Positions 1 through 9,645 of a stretch of 64,000 nt of DNA are shown here, piece after piece. The translations under genes and the position numbers were made by a program. The first letter of the stretch is position 1. Each line of letters starts with the position of its first letter. Where the stretch lies: the NCBI GenBank assembly GCA_030549775.1, contig CM060181.1:49420218-49484217 (forward strand). Direction: 5' to 3'. The notes beneath the pieces were generated by a model. It did no database searches, was not told the origin of the DNA, and worked only from the letters and a program-made list of their open reading frames with translations. Source of the DNA: Tamarix chinensis (taxonomy: Eukaryota > Streptophyta > Magnoliopsida > Caryophyllales > Tamaricaceae).

Positions 1-2772
1 CCAAAGTGGGTGAGTGGCGATTGCTAGTGCTTTTGTAACCTCATCAACGACCATGAGTTGGTTGATCATCACCTTCTCTATAAATATCAAAGCTATTTTA
101 TCGAATGTTGTCGTATCCATAAATACCTACTTCCTCTAATACCATGACCACCACTGTCATTACTGTTGTTATCATCATGGCGATCACTCACACTTAGATG
201 AAAACCATGAGATACACATGTTGGTTCATATGTAGCTTGCGAGTCACAATTAACATCTTATTAGATTGTTGTAGTGCTTGAAAGCTACTACCGTCTTGAA
301 CTTTATAATCATTGTCATCATTATTATCATTGTTCAAGCCATTCCATGAAGCTGTTTGATTATTTCCATCTCTTAAATCAAGCAAAGGATTCTCTAGTTC
401 TTGTAGTTAAGGATCTAAAATATCATCTTCATTAATTGGATTATATTATCATCCCAGCTAGGCTTGGCTCTTTCTTATAAAGTTTATTATTTTAAGCTTC
501 ATGTTTTAATAGACATAGACAAGAAGGTTTAATTTTATATATTTCAACTTGTTTTTGTATTTGATATGTATCAAACTAAAAGTATTCTTCTTTCACAATT
601 TGATGTCGAGGTACTCGTACTTAAGCCATTCATTGCAATATTCTTAAGATGTGGAGCAAAACCTTGTCCTAATTCCACCTTTCAGCTAGAATTATAAAGT
701 TTTATAATTAATATAAAGTTATAAATTATACGACAATCAATATCTAGCTATAAAATACTAAAATGATATAAGCTAGAATCGGTGATTTTAATTGGCTTTT
801 GTGTAACAAGGTCACTAAAATCTTCTTGCTTAAGACCATATATTTCCAACTATACATTAAAGTTAAATGCTAAGTTATCATTACTATTTTATACGATGTA
901 ATATATTACAAGTTTACCTCATTGAAAGCTCAAATTTGATTATCAATGTTTGTCTTGAGCATTTGTATAACTTGTTTCACCTCATTCAATTCTCATCACT
1001 TCATCTCTCTAATATTATATTCATGCCTTTTGTGTGCAAATTGAGGTAAAATTAATGACGATTTTGTTATATATTTTGTATTGTCATGTATTTTGCTAAA
1101 AAGGTAGAAACAGAAAGAAACTTTATGCAAGTCATGGTGAAATTGGAAATTCCATTTATTGTCAGTAATATGCCAATATCATTCCCAATATCGACAATTT
1201 TTTGGATGACCAACTTTGTTGTCTTTTTTGTTTCATAGAAAAAACCCATTGTTGGTTTTTCATCTTCATCCGCTAGTCTTGGAACCTATATGAGAGGTTG
1301 TTGCACCATAAAGCATCATTGGCGTTAGTCCAAAACCTTCTTCCTTCGTCTATGAGTTAGATAATAATGTTTCAAACTTGGGTTGCATGTTTATCGTTTA
1401 TTTAACCGTATTTGGCATGTTTTTACTATTCCAAGGATATTCTTTTGCCTTATAACACTCTAGCACAATGAAATTAGCGGCAAATCTTGTTATGTTAGGC
1501 CAAAGAAGTTGTTGATCATTTGTGAACTGTATCAAGATAGCCGCCGTCTTATCATATCTATAGTGCTAATGCTTTGGTCAATTTTTCACAAGTTTCGTTT
1601 TTTTTTCACCACTTGTACAACTATTAACTTCCTCAATCACCTTTTTTATCAACCCAAATTAGTAATCGGCATATTTTGAGGGAACATTGGTGGCATCAAC
1701 AATTAGTGAAAAATTGTCTCGCTTTTTGAGTAAATAAAAAAGTTAATCATATGGATTTTAGTTGGTCTAGTTGATCCATCACACGTGATGGTTACTCTCC
1801 ATAACTTCTATTGTGGTAAAGAAAAACTAAATCCTTCATTTAGTGGTTGATTCTTCTTTTAATATTCCTTTGCAATCTCATAAGAACTAGGTGGTGGTAC
1901 ACGGTCTTCTACTTCACAAATAGCTATCATAAGCTTCGTAAATGGAGATTCATTATAAGTAATCTATTTTGGCTTGTCTTTTTGATGTTATCTTTCTTAA
2001 GAAACATCTATAGTTGCTAACCTTTCAGCATTAGTGGATGAAAGTGCATATCCATATGAACCTTTCTTTTACACTTAGCTAGGTGAACGACCCATTGATC
2101 AAACAGGTTGTTGATGGTTGCTTCCACCTTCGTGATAATATTAACATTAACGATAATTTACCCTGTTGATGTTCTAATTCTGCTTTAAACCTACTCATCA
2201 CTTAAACATGTTTTTCTTTATGTTATCTTCATCGCAAAGTGTCATTGTAATTTTTTCTTTAAAAATAAGTTCCTTCTTTTTTTCCAGCTTATTGTTTTTC
2301 ATTTGTTGGAGTAGTTGTTTCATATTTCTTCTAACATTAGTTGACGCATTATCATATTATACAACATTCCCATTAACATGACCTAAATATTCTTTTAGTT
2401 GTGTGATTCTTCCATTAATAACTTTACCACAAAATGTACATTTACCACCTTTTATCCACAGACCACCCAAAATAATAGTGTATTTTCCCTACTTGGATTA
2501 TCATAATCACTAACAAAATCATCATTGTTTGTTTGGCGAGAGATGTTTAATGTTTACACAATATGTATAATATATTCAAAGCTATGTAGCTAAATGTACT
2601 ATTAAAGTAATTCTTTAGAGAGATTTTGATATAAGGTATATATATAGTTTGTTAAATAAGTATAATATTGTATATACATTAGTAACATTGAATACGACTC
2701 TTATTAATATTAAATTAATGCTATTAATATTAGCCACTTTAAAATTATGTTAATTGATTTTTTTGGTATATG
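1..2772 (-). pseudogene. Decayed hAT-like transposase (BED zinc finger + DUF659), minus-strand copy
   Basis: Read on the minus strand, this stretch gives scattered frames of a plant hAT-type transposase, which would cut and paste its own element. Near 2450-2370 is a BED-finger-like segment, CTFCGKVINGRITQLKEYL followed by GHVNG. Near 1800-1690 is a DUF659-like segment with an ITCDG-type start and INFFIYSKSETIFH. About 1400-1290 matches the C-terminal part of the second copy at 5390-5490. Stops and frameshifts occur throughout and the longest frame is about 63 residues, so it is dead. The upstream part (2547-2772) is repeated in inverted orientation at 3826-4085, so the copies at 1-2772 and 3826-5640 lie head-to-head. 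The left end runs off the window. Family assignment comes from recalled motifs and is fairly firm; the exact subfamily is not. Confidence 0.6.
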
Positions 2773-3825
2773 AAGAAAAATATAAAGTTATGGATAATAA
2801 ATTATTATTATTATGTCATATGTTTATAGATTTACAATAAATAAGCATCCTATGTCTAGATTTCCTTTGCTCTATCGTACGCCACCCCCTCATCACAGAA
2901 AGCAGAAAGCAAAGAAAGGAGATTAAAAAACTCTGGACAATAATTCACTCTACTACAGTGAACAATAATTAAAGAGCTTAAAATGGTTAAAAATATGGGA
3001 AAGGAAGATCATGGAGTTAAAAAGCAAACTATTACCAACGTAATTAACACACTAGATTTGGTGGTTGGGGACAAGCCGTGCAAAGTCGAGCTTCTTAGGC
3101 CACCTTGCATTAGTCAACATTGTGTTCCCTTGTTGCTGTTTGCTTGTTGTCGATTTTGGCTGCCATCTAAGTTCATTGCTTGTCGACAGTTGTCTCTGTC
3201 TTTGCCTCGCTGTTTGGTTATCTTTAGTGCTGAGCATGTGGGGATTGAATACCTGAATGAAGTCTTATTCTTTGACTTCTATTTTTTTTGGGTCTAATAA
3301 TCTATGTGAAACATATAAAATCTAATCTACAGGTTAGAATTTTCCATTTTTTTTAATAATATTATATAGATGTTAATGATATGTTGCTCCCATCCTTTTC
3401 TCTAATTAAATTATACTTTAGTTTAGTTTTGTCTAGGTTAAATGGTTATATTTATCTTGGATATATACTATTAGTCAAGTAGTATTAATCTTAAATTATT
3501 TAGTACCCGACTAATACTAATGGATAACAATTGTTATGGTTTTAATTCATTGTAAATCTGTATAAATGTATGTGCTATTGTACATATGGTAATATTAATT
3601 TATTTAGTACATGATAGTTGTTATAACTTTAATTTATTGTAATTTGGTATAAATATAACATTTTAATAATTTATTATCAATAATTTAGTACAACTAGACA
3701 TGCACTGTTTTTTTATTTTATTTAGTACCTAACGAGTAACAACTATCATAGTTTTGATTTATTATAAGTTGGTATAACTGAGGCATAACAATAATTTCTT
3801 ATCAATAATGTTTATATTTTTTGAT
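2773..3825. other. Spacer between the inverted hAT copies, with about three diverged repeats
   Basis: No gene is recognised. From 3499 to about 3790 a unit of roughly 105-120 bp recurs about three times, each starting near TTTAGTAC (3499, 3602, 3718) and containing a variant of AACTTTAATTTATTGTAA. An ORF at 2983-3297 (104 residues) has no family resemblance and unremarkable composition. This spacer probably holds the 5' noncoding ends of both transposon copies, but I could not place terminal inverted repeats. Confidence 0.4.
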
Positions 3826-5179
3826 TAGTTACCAAAAAATCAACTAACATAATTTAAAAGTGGCTAATGCAGATGACATTTATTTAATATTAAGAAGTCA
3901 TGTTTAGTGTTACTAATGTATATATATTATTTTCTTTATTTAGGAAACTATGTAAATAGCATATATAGCTTATATCAAAAACTCAATAAATAATTACTTT
4001 AGTATTATATGTGGCTAATTACAATTACCATATGTACTTTGGTTTTGGATACATTGTGCATACTGTGTAAACATTATACATGCCTCAACAAATGTATTTT
4101 TAGCAGTAAAGTTATTAATGGAGGAATTACATGATTGAAAGAGCATTTAAGTCATGTTAAGGGTAATCTTGCAAAATGTGATAATGTGTGTTCATCAATG
4201 TTAGAAGAAATATATAACAATTGTTTCAGCAAATTAAAAAGAATAAGGTTGAAAAAAGAAGGAGAAGAAATTACAAGAATGGCGCTTAATGATGAAGAAG
4301 ATGAAGAACTTGTTCAAGCGACTTCAAGTAAGAATAAGTTTGAAGTAGAATTAGAGTACAAACAAAGCATCTATAGGGTTGATTTTCATGAATGTTATAA
4401 TGAAGGTGGAAGTAGTTATCAACAACTTCATTGACCAATTGGTTGCTCACCTGGAAGAAGTTAGGGTTTTTATGGATATATACCTTCATCAATTCTTGCC
4501 AAAAGGTTCATAGATATGGATCTTTTTTAGAAAGAGAACTTCAGAACAAGAAACAAACCAAAATCAATATGAGTACGAAGGTGTTTAGAAATCCCCAAAG
4601 AAAATTGAGAAAGATACGGGGAAACTGGATTACATATAATAAGGCCTGCTTCATTTTAAAAGAATCCCTATTTATAAGTGTTTGATGATAGCTATTTAAT
4701 GAAGTAGGAGATTGTGTGCTACTACCCAACACTTATGAGCTTGTAGAGGTGTGAAAGAAGAATATTAGTCACTGAAGGATTGGATTGGTTCTTTGTTACT
4801 ACAATGAAAGCAATGGGAAGTAATCAACATGTGTAATAAATAAACTAAACCAAGTAAAATACACTTGTTTAACTCTTTGATTTACTCAAAAGATGGGAGA
4901 ATTTTTCACAAATTTATTGATGCCACCATTGTTCTATCCAAAGGTGTAGAATACTACTTTAGATTGATGAAAAGGTGGTTCAATAAGTTGGTCTCGAGAT
5001 GGTTGTTCAAGTGGTGACTATAACGAAGTTGCAATTAAGGTTAGAGGGAAAAAATTTGATGCAAAAGTTTCCATATCTATATTGGACAACTGCTCATTAC
5101 ATAAATTCTATATTGGTTGATAATATTCTTATGAAGAACAAAATTCATAAGATACTTCAAATGGCTAAACACATCACTC

Positions 5180-5217
<38 letters not shown>

Positions 5218-5640
5218 TAGATAGATAGATAGATATGATGCAATGGTGGCTATTATGCTAGAATTCATGAGTGATTGACAACTTATTTATCAAGCATAAC
5301 AAGATTTGCTAGCAACATCATTGTGTTAGAGAATATTACAAGGCATAAGATTAGTGGAGGCATATCAAATATGGTTATATGAATGATGATCATGTAACCC
5401 AAATTTGAAACATTATTTTCTAACTCACAGATGAAGGAAGAAGGTTCCGGAATAAAGTAAATGATGTTTTTAAGGTGTAATAGCATCTTATGAATGTTCT
5501 ATGCTAGTGGAAGGAGATGATGAGACTTCTCTAAGAAGCAATAGAGAGAGAAAAGTTGACCCTTCAAAATAAGTGTCAATATTGGGAATGTTATTGGTAG
5601 ATTATCAATAATAGATGAAATTTTCAGCTTTATTACGATT
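3826..5640 (+). pseudogene. Decayed hAT-like transposase (BED zinc finger + DUF659), plus-strand copy
   Basis: This is the second copy of the element at 1-2772, in opposite orientation. Plus-strand frames give VINGGIT, a stop, then LKEHLSHVKGNLAKCDN (4105-4180), which is the end of a BED zinc finger. An acidic linker (MALNDEEDEE) follows near 4280. FHKFIDATIVLSKGVEYYF near 4900 and MVVQVVT...KLQLRLEGKNLMQK (4999-5075) match the DUF659 region, and DLTRFAT-like residues occur near 5300. The frame is broken by many stops and by a dinucleotide/tetranucleotide microsatellite at 5181-5235. Homology to the other copy ends near 5640, where copia sequence begins. No terminal inverted repeat or target duplication was found. 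Confidence 0.6.
5181..5235. repeat. (TA)n / (GATA)n microsatellite
   Basis: About 35 bp of alternating TA is followed by about five ATAG units. It sits inside the decayed plus-strand hAT transposase and is a likely polymorphic site. Confidence 0.95.
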
Positions 5641-6045
5641 TGCTTGTTGCTAGTAAAATTTATTTGTATTTCTATTTTGTTTAGCAATGTACATGTTAAT
5701 GCAAAATATGTTACCAAATTGTCATTTTATTTATATATGAATTTTAAAAGGATATTTTTCAACTCACATCAAAAACCTCTCCTCATGCTCCCACTTCATC
5801 CCCATTATGAATTACCCTTTCCTTACCTGTTCTTTATGTCACATATCATGTTAGCACACAACCTCCCCCTGATCCGCGGCATCCGCCTCCTTTACCCTAT
5901 GTATGAACATTCTCTTAAACAACAAAGATTCAATGCTCTTCAACGTTACGACACATGGAACCTTGTTTCATTACCACCAAATTTTATATTGTTAGTTGTA
6001 AGTGGGTATTTTGTTCTAATGGCTCCCTTGATTAAAAATAAATAA

Positions 6046-6539
6046 ATTGTGTTTCGCCCCAATAATCTTACGCTGTGTAAGCTAACCTTTGAGGAAATGC
6101 AAAGAGCTATGGAGAAAAGAAATCAGAGTGTGAGGGTTAAAATGAGTCTCTCATATTCATTGATTTTCCGTGCTCTAGGTGTGCACCTTTGGAGACATAG
6201 TTACCAAACATTTCAGAAGTTAATTTATCAAATACGGAATGATCACATTAAACAATTACATATCAATAAATGAAATGCTTGATCTCATTTTTATTCGAAG
6301 CTCGGCATGTAACCAGGGATATCATTGATTTCCATGATAGATTACACCAACTCATTTAATATAGTCGTGAAACCCACCCCCATACAATCCATATGCATCA
6401 TCCTTTCGTCCTCGCTAAAAACTGGATTGTCTGACAACCTATTGTAAACAATGCTTTTCTTCGGGGTACTCTCAAAAACCGGAATTCATAAGTCAACTTC
6501 CTGGCTTCATTAATTTTATAAGCAATAAATGATTAATTA
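6046..6539 (-). other. Inserted sequence with an unrecognised coding-like tract
   Basis: This segment replaces part of the copia RT. On the minus strand, 6460-6270 reads in one frame as NRLSDNPVFSEDERMMHM, continues through DCMGVGFTTILNELV to one stop, then SIMEINDIPGYMPSFE and a stop. The composition looks protein-like, but I do not recognise a family. On the plus strand, 6049-6273 is a 74-residue ORF with no recognisable domain. It could be a captured host-gene fragment or part of a second retroelement. Confidence 0.25.
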
Positions 6540-6822
6540 GTAAACACAGGATAATTATAGAGAAAATGAAGCTGATAGTAGTATTTATTGTAGTTATAAT
6601 GGTAATCTAAGATGCTTGAGAGCTTGATCTATCCCAATTTCAATGTATTAGAGAGCCTGGACCTCTCCCACAACTCACTCAAATTTTCCCTGCCTCGTCG
6701 ATTAGCCTTGACCCTCTTTTTATAGCATTAATTAGCAGATTCTAGAAGCTTCTACCAAAATAACTCATAACTAACTATAATAATATTTAACTGCACTTAA
6801 TTAATTCTAATATCCTAACATA
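6540..6822 (-). mobile_element. Probable LTR fragment, minus strand
   Basis: Read on the minus strand this has LTR-like organisation. It starts TGTTAGGATATTAG, has a TATA-like GCTATAAAAAGAGGG about 100 bp in, and continues into an A/T-rich leader. No primer-binding site, partner LTR or target duplication was identified, so the boundaries are approximate. Confidence 0.35.
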
Positions 6823-7878
6823 ATTCTCATCATCCCACCTATGTCTGCCATCTCCAAAAGGCCTGATCTAAATCAAGCACATTGTGCTTGGTTTCACCGT
6901 CTTAGTCAGAAACTACATGAACTTCAATTTGTTTCTTCTTAACCTCTTTTTATTCACTCCACATCTTACCCCACATTTGTTCTAGTGTATGTAGATGATA
7001 TCCTGGTTACAGGTTCTTCACCAACATTCATTTCCATCCTTTTATGTGACCTTAAGACCACATTCTCCATTGGTTTTTGGGTCCAATCCACGATTTACTT
7101 GGCATTGAAGCAACACTCATGTCTCATGGGCCTCTTACGCTAACTATATACACCAATGACCTCCTTCATTGATCCCACCTTGACAATTCCAAATCTGCCC
7201 ACACACCTGTACTGCTGTCTAAGAATCATGGCACTCTCCTCTCTGACCCTGTTGAGTTCTGCAACACTGTTGGTGCACTCTAATACCTTTGTTTGCCAGT
7301 AATAAAGTGCACAAATTCTCTATTGCCCCACAAAGAATCACTGGAATGGATTCTATGATATTTGTACGCTTCCCCTAACCATGCTCTTAATAACGTCACT
7401 ATCCTTGCCACAAAAGCTGATTCTGATTCCAATTGGGCTGTTCGTCTGGATGACCAACATTTCATCTTTTTTTACTGCATTTTCCTCAGTTCTAGACTAA
7501 TTTCACGGAGTGCAAAAAAATCAACGAACAATAGCTCGTTCCAGGGCAGATCTGATTACAGAAGTATTGCTCTTTCAGTTGGTGAAATATGTTGGATCAA
7601 ATCATGTCTCAAAGAGATTGTTTTTCCTAATATTAGCCCGAATCTTTGGTGTGATAATTGGAGAGCCAACTATCTTGCTACTGATCCAGTTTAACATGCT
7701 CAAAGTAAGCATATTGAGATTGACTTTCACCTTGTCTGAGATGTAGTGGCCAACCGAATTCTGTTCCTCAGCCACGTCTCTCCAACATCTCAAATTATGA
7801 CGTTCACCTTATCTGCTGTAGTGTTTCGTTGACTTTGTAACAAGCTCACCATGGTTCAATGCATGAGCTTGAGTAGGA

Positions 7879-8139
7879 TGACAACACATAATATTTCCAT
7901 GAATGTACAAATTGTTCTAGGCGTATTTTCAGTACAATTAATATTGTTCTCCAAGATCCAGATTGATGCTATTCTCCATGACCTTTGTATATATCATAAT
8001 TTTAATATTACTCACAATCTCTGCATAATACCATAATCGTAATATTTTTACTTCTCGATTTCACACATTCACACGTGTATAAATATGAGAAACTATTGTG
8101 CTGAATCAACACATACAAGAAATACAAATATACTCTACA
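7879..8139 (+). repeat. 3' LTR of the copia remnant
   Basis: This 261-bp segment begins TGACAACACA right after the purine-rich GAGTAGGA at the end of the copia RNase H frame and ends ...ACTCTACA, giving TG...CA ends. A TATA-like TATAAATATGAG lies near 8079. The position immediately after pol and the length fit a copia 3' LTR. The matching 5' LTR is not visible in the window. Confidence 0.55.
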
Positions 8140-8658
8140 TTAATGTTTGATTGAAAGAGTCAGCTTGTGAACTAATGTGTAAAACCTACTCCACTTGAGC
8201 TCAGGTCATTTATCATTTATTGAGTCCGGTCAAAAATAAAGTTTAATTTGACTCTTTTGACTATATGGGCAAGGCAGCCAAGAAGGGCTGCTCTTAAGCT
8301 AAATAGTGTACTTATTTTATGGCTGTTTTGTGGAGTTGTATGCCATTGAGTCATGGAAGTCTTGCAGGGATGAAACTCGAATGCAGGCCTCTTTGATACA
8401 GAATGCATCTTTGTGGTCAAACCATACGCAAATTTGAAAACCTGCTTCCTGAAATTCAAGTTCTCAAAATCAGGAGCTACCAGTCTGATCTTCCTTTTGC
8501 TTCTCTTGTTCCCTTTAGTATAGCACCATCTAATCTGATTGGGATCCCTATGATTCAATGAAGCTTGTTCCATACTTTGTGTCATGATGCTTAATTATAC
8601 CACAACTTGAACGTAAATGGAGGATTAATTTATTTTGCCGACAATTTTTTATTTAAAG
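8140..8658. other. Region upstream of the fibrillin exons; no exon recognised
   Basis: I looked here for the missing upstream exons of the fibrillin gene and found none. A 122-residue minus-strand ORF (8217-8585) has no recognisable family and is probably chance. The sequence ends in a pyrimidine-containing stretch and AG at 8657-8658 that can serve as the splice acceptor for the next exon. Confidence 0.4.
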
Positions 8659-9191
8659 ATTGGGATGTGGTCTACTGCTCAAACCCTACATCACCTGGTG
8701 GTGGATACCGGAGTGCAATAGGGCGCCTATTTTTTAAGACGAAGGAGATGACTCAAGCTGTTGAAGTCCCAAACATCATAAGAAACAAAGTATCTTTCTC
8801 TGCTTTGGGATTCCTTGACGGAGAGGTCTCTTTGAAAGGCAAGTCTTTCCTCTGGACAGCTCAACAAGTTTGCCTACGAACATTTCCGTTTTGTCAGATT
8901 TTCTTGTTTATAATATAAAGCTCCTGGAATCTGACCTAACATAATTTAGCGATTATATTGATTCTTGTGTTTCATCGGTCTTGTCACTTCTGGAAATGTA
9001 TAGGTAAACTTACTGCTTTGGATGAACGATGGATCCAAGTCGTATTTGAGTCACCTCAATTGAAGGTTGGAGGATTGGAATTCCAATATGGTGGCGAAAG
9101 TGAGGTGAAACTCCAGATCACATACATAGATGAGAAGATCAGATTAGGAAAAGGGTCTAGAGGTTCACTTTTTGTTTTCCAAAGGAAATAG
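8659..9191 (+). CDS. Fibrillin / plastid-lipid-associated protein, last two exons (PAP8/FBN6-like)
   Basis: C-terminal part of a plastid fibrillin (PAP_fibrillin family), thylakoid- or plastoglobule-associated proteins that influence lipid metabolism and photoprotection. Exon 8659-8838 encodes WDVVYCSNPTSPGGGYRSAI, then GRLFFKTKEMTQAVEVPNI and FSALGFLDGEVSLKG. Exon 9004-9191 continues LTALDERWIQVVFESPQLKV, then GGLEFQYGGESEVKLQITYI and IRLGKGSRGSLFVFQRK before TAG. The frame joins without loss across 8839-9003 (AAAG/GTAAACTT), which makes the intron GC-AG (GCAAGT...TATAG). No stop or frameshift is seen. The N-terminal exons, including the transit peptide, are not visible in the flanking 500 bp. 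Farther upstream is transposon sequence, so the gene either has a large invaded intron or is 5'-truncated. The closest family I recall is the Arabidopsis PAP8/FBN6 group; the subgroup is less certain than the family. Confidence 0.82.
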
Positions 9192-9645
9192 TGAGGTGAA
9201 TCTCCTTCGGATATGCTGACCCAGTTTTCTGCTATGTTGTGAAACTTGATTGAATTCTCACCGTGTTAAAATATCCACCTATGTTTAGGTTAGAATGTCC
9301 AGGACTTCTGCTAATTTGAGAATGCTCGAGAATTTTGGATCATATGTGGTATGTGGAGTATCACGTTTTCTATGTTTCTTCTTCGTGAAAGAATTTTTGC
9401 ACATGGCACGCTTAAGTTCCCCACCAAGCGAATGTATACGTGGCAGAAAAAATTCGAAAGCGAACAGAAATCCAGACCAGAATAGGCAGAGGTCACAAGG
9501 TAGCGTGAATGTCATTGAATTTGCGGCAATTACTGAGTTAATAACGCAGCCAAAAAACAATTCGCACCAACATCAAAAATCTTAATGACTGGATGATTCA
9601 AGCGGTTCTTAAAATAATTCAACCACCATCAAGCAAATACACAAT
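9192..9645. other. Convergent intergenic region (3' UTRs)
   Basis: 454 bp between the stop codons of two convergent genes. It should hold the 3' UTRs and polyadenylation signals of both. ORFs here on both strands are short and unrecognised. Confidence 0.5.

Larger units (their letters stand above)
5644..7878 (+). pseudogene. Ty1/copia polyprotein remnant: start of RT, RT catalytic box and RNase H
   Basis: Retrotransposon pol remnant in two blocks. 5900-5990 encodes FNALQRYDTWNLVSLPPN, the entry to a copia reverse transcriptase. About 140 residues of RT are then missing and replaced by the sequence at 6000-6860. The frame resumes near 6862 with AWFHRLSQKLHELQF and the catalytic VYVDDILVTGSS (6985-7020). 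RNase H follows: ADSDSNWAVRLDD (7402-7440), YRSIALSVGEICWIKS (7560-7605), NLWCDNWRANYLATDPV (7640-7690), then KHIEIDFHLV. Many stops and frameshifts make it non-functional. It ends in a short purine-rich stretch directly before the LTR at 7879. The D of the usual DSGW/DADW motif and the DD of the YVDD box are still readable. Confidence 0.8.

Noticed and set aside
2983..3297. 104-codon ORF in the spacer of the inverted hAT pair
   Set aside because: No domain, overlapping ORFs in other frames, and surrounded by decayed transposon sequence.
8217..8585. 122-codon minus-strand ORF beside the fibrillin exons
   Set aside because: No recognisable family, and it lies between a copia LTR and a splice acceptor on the other strand.
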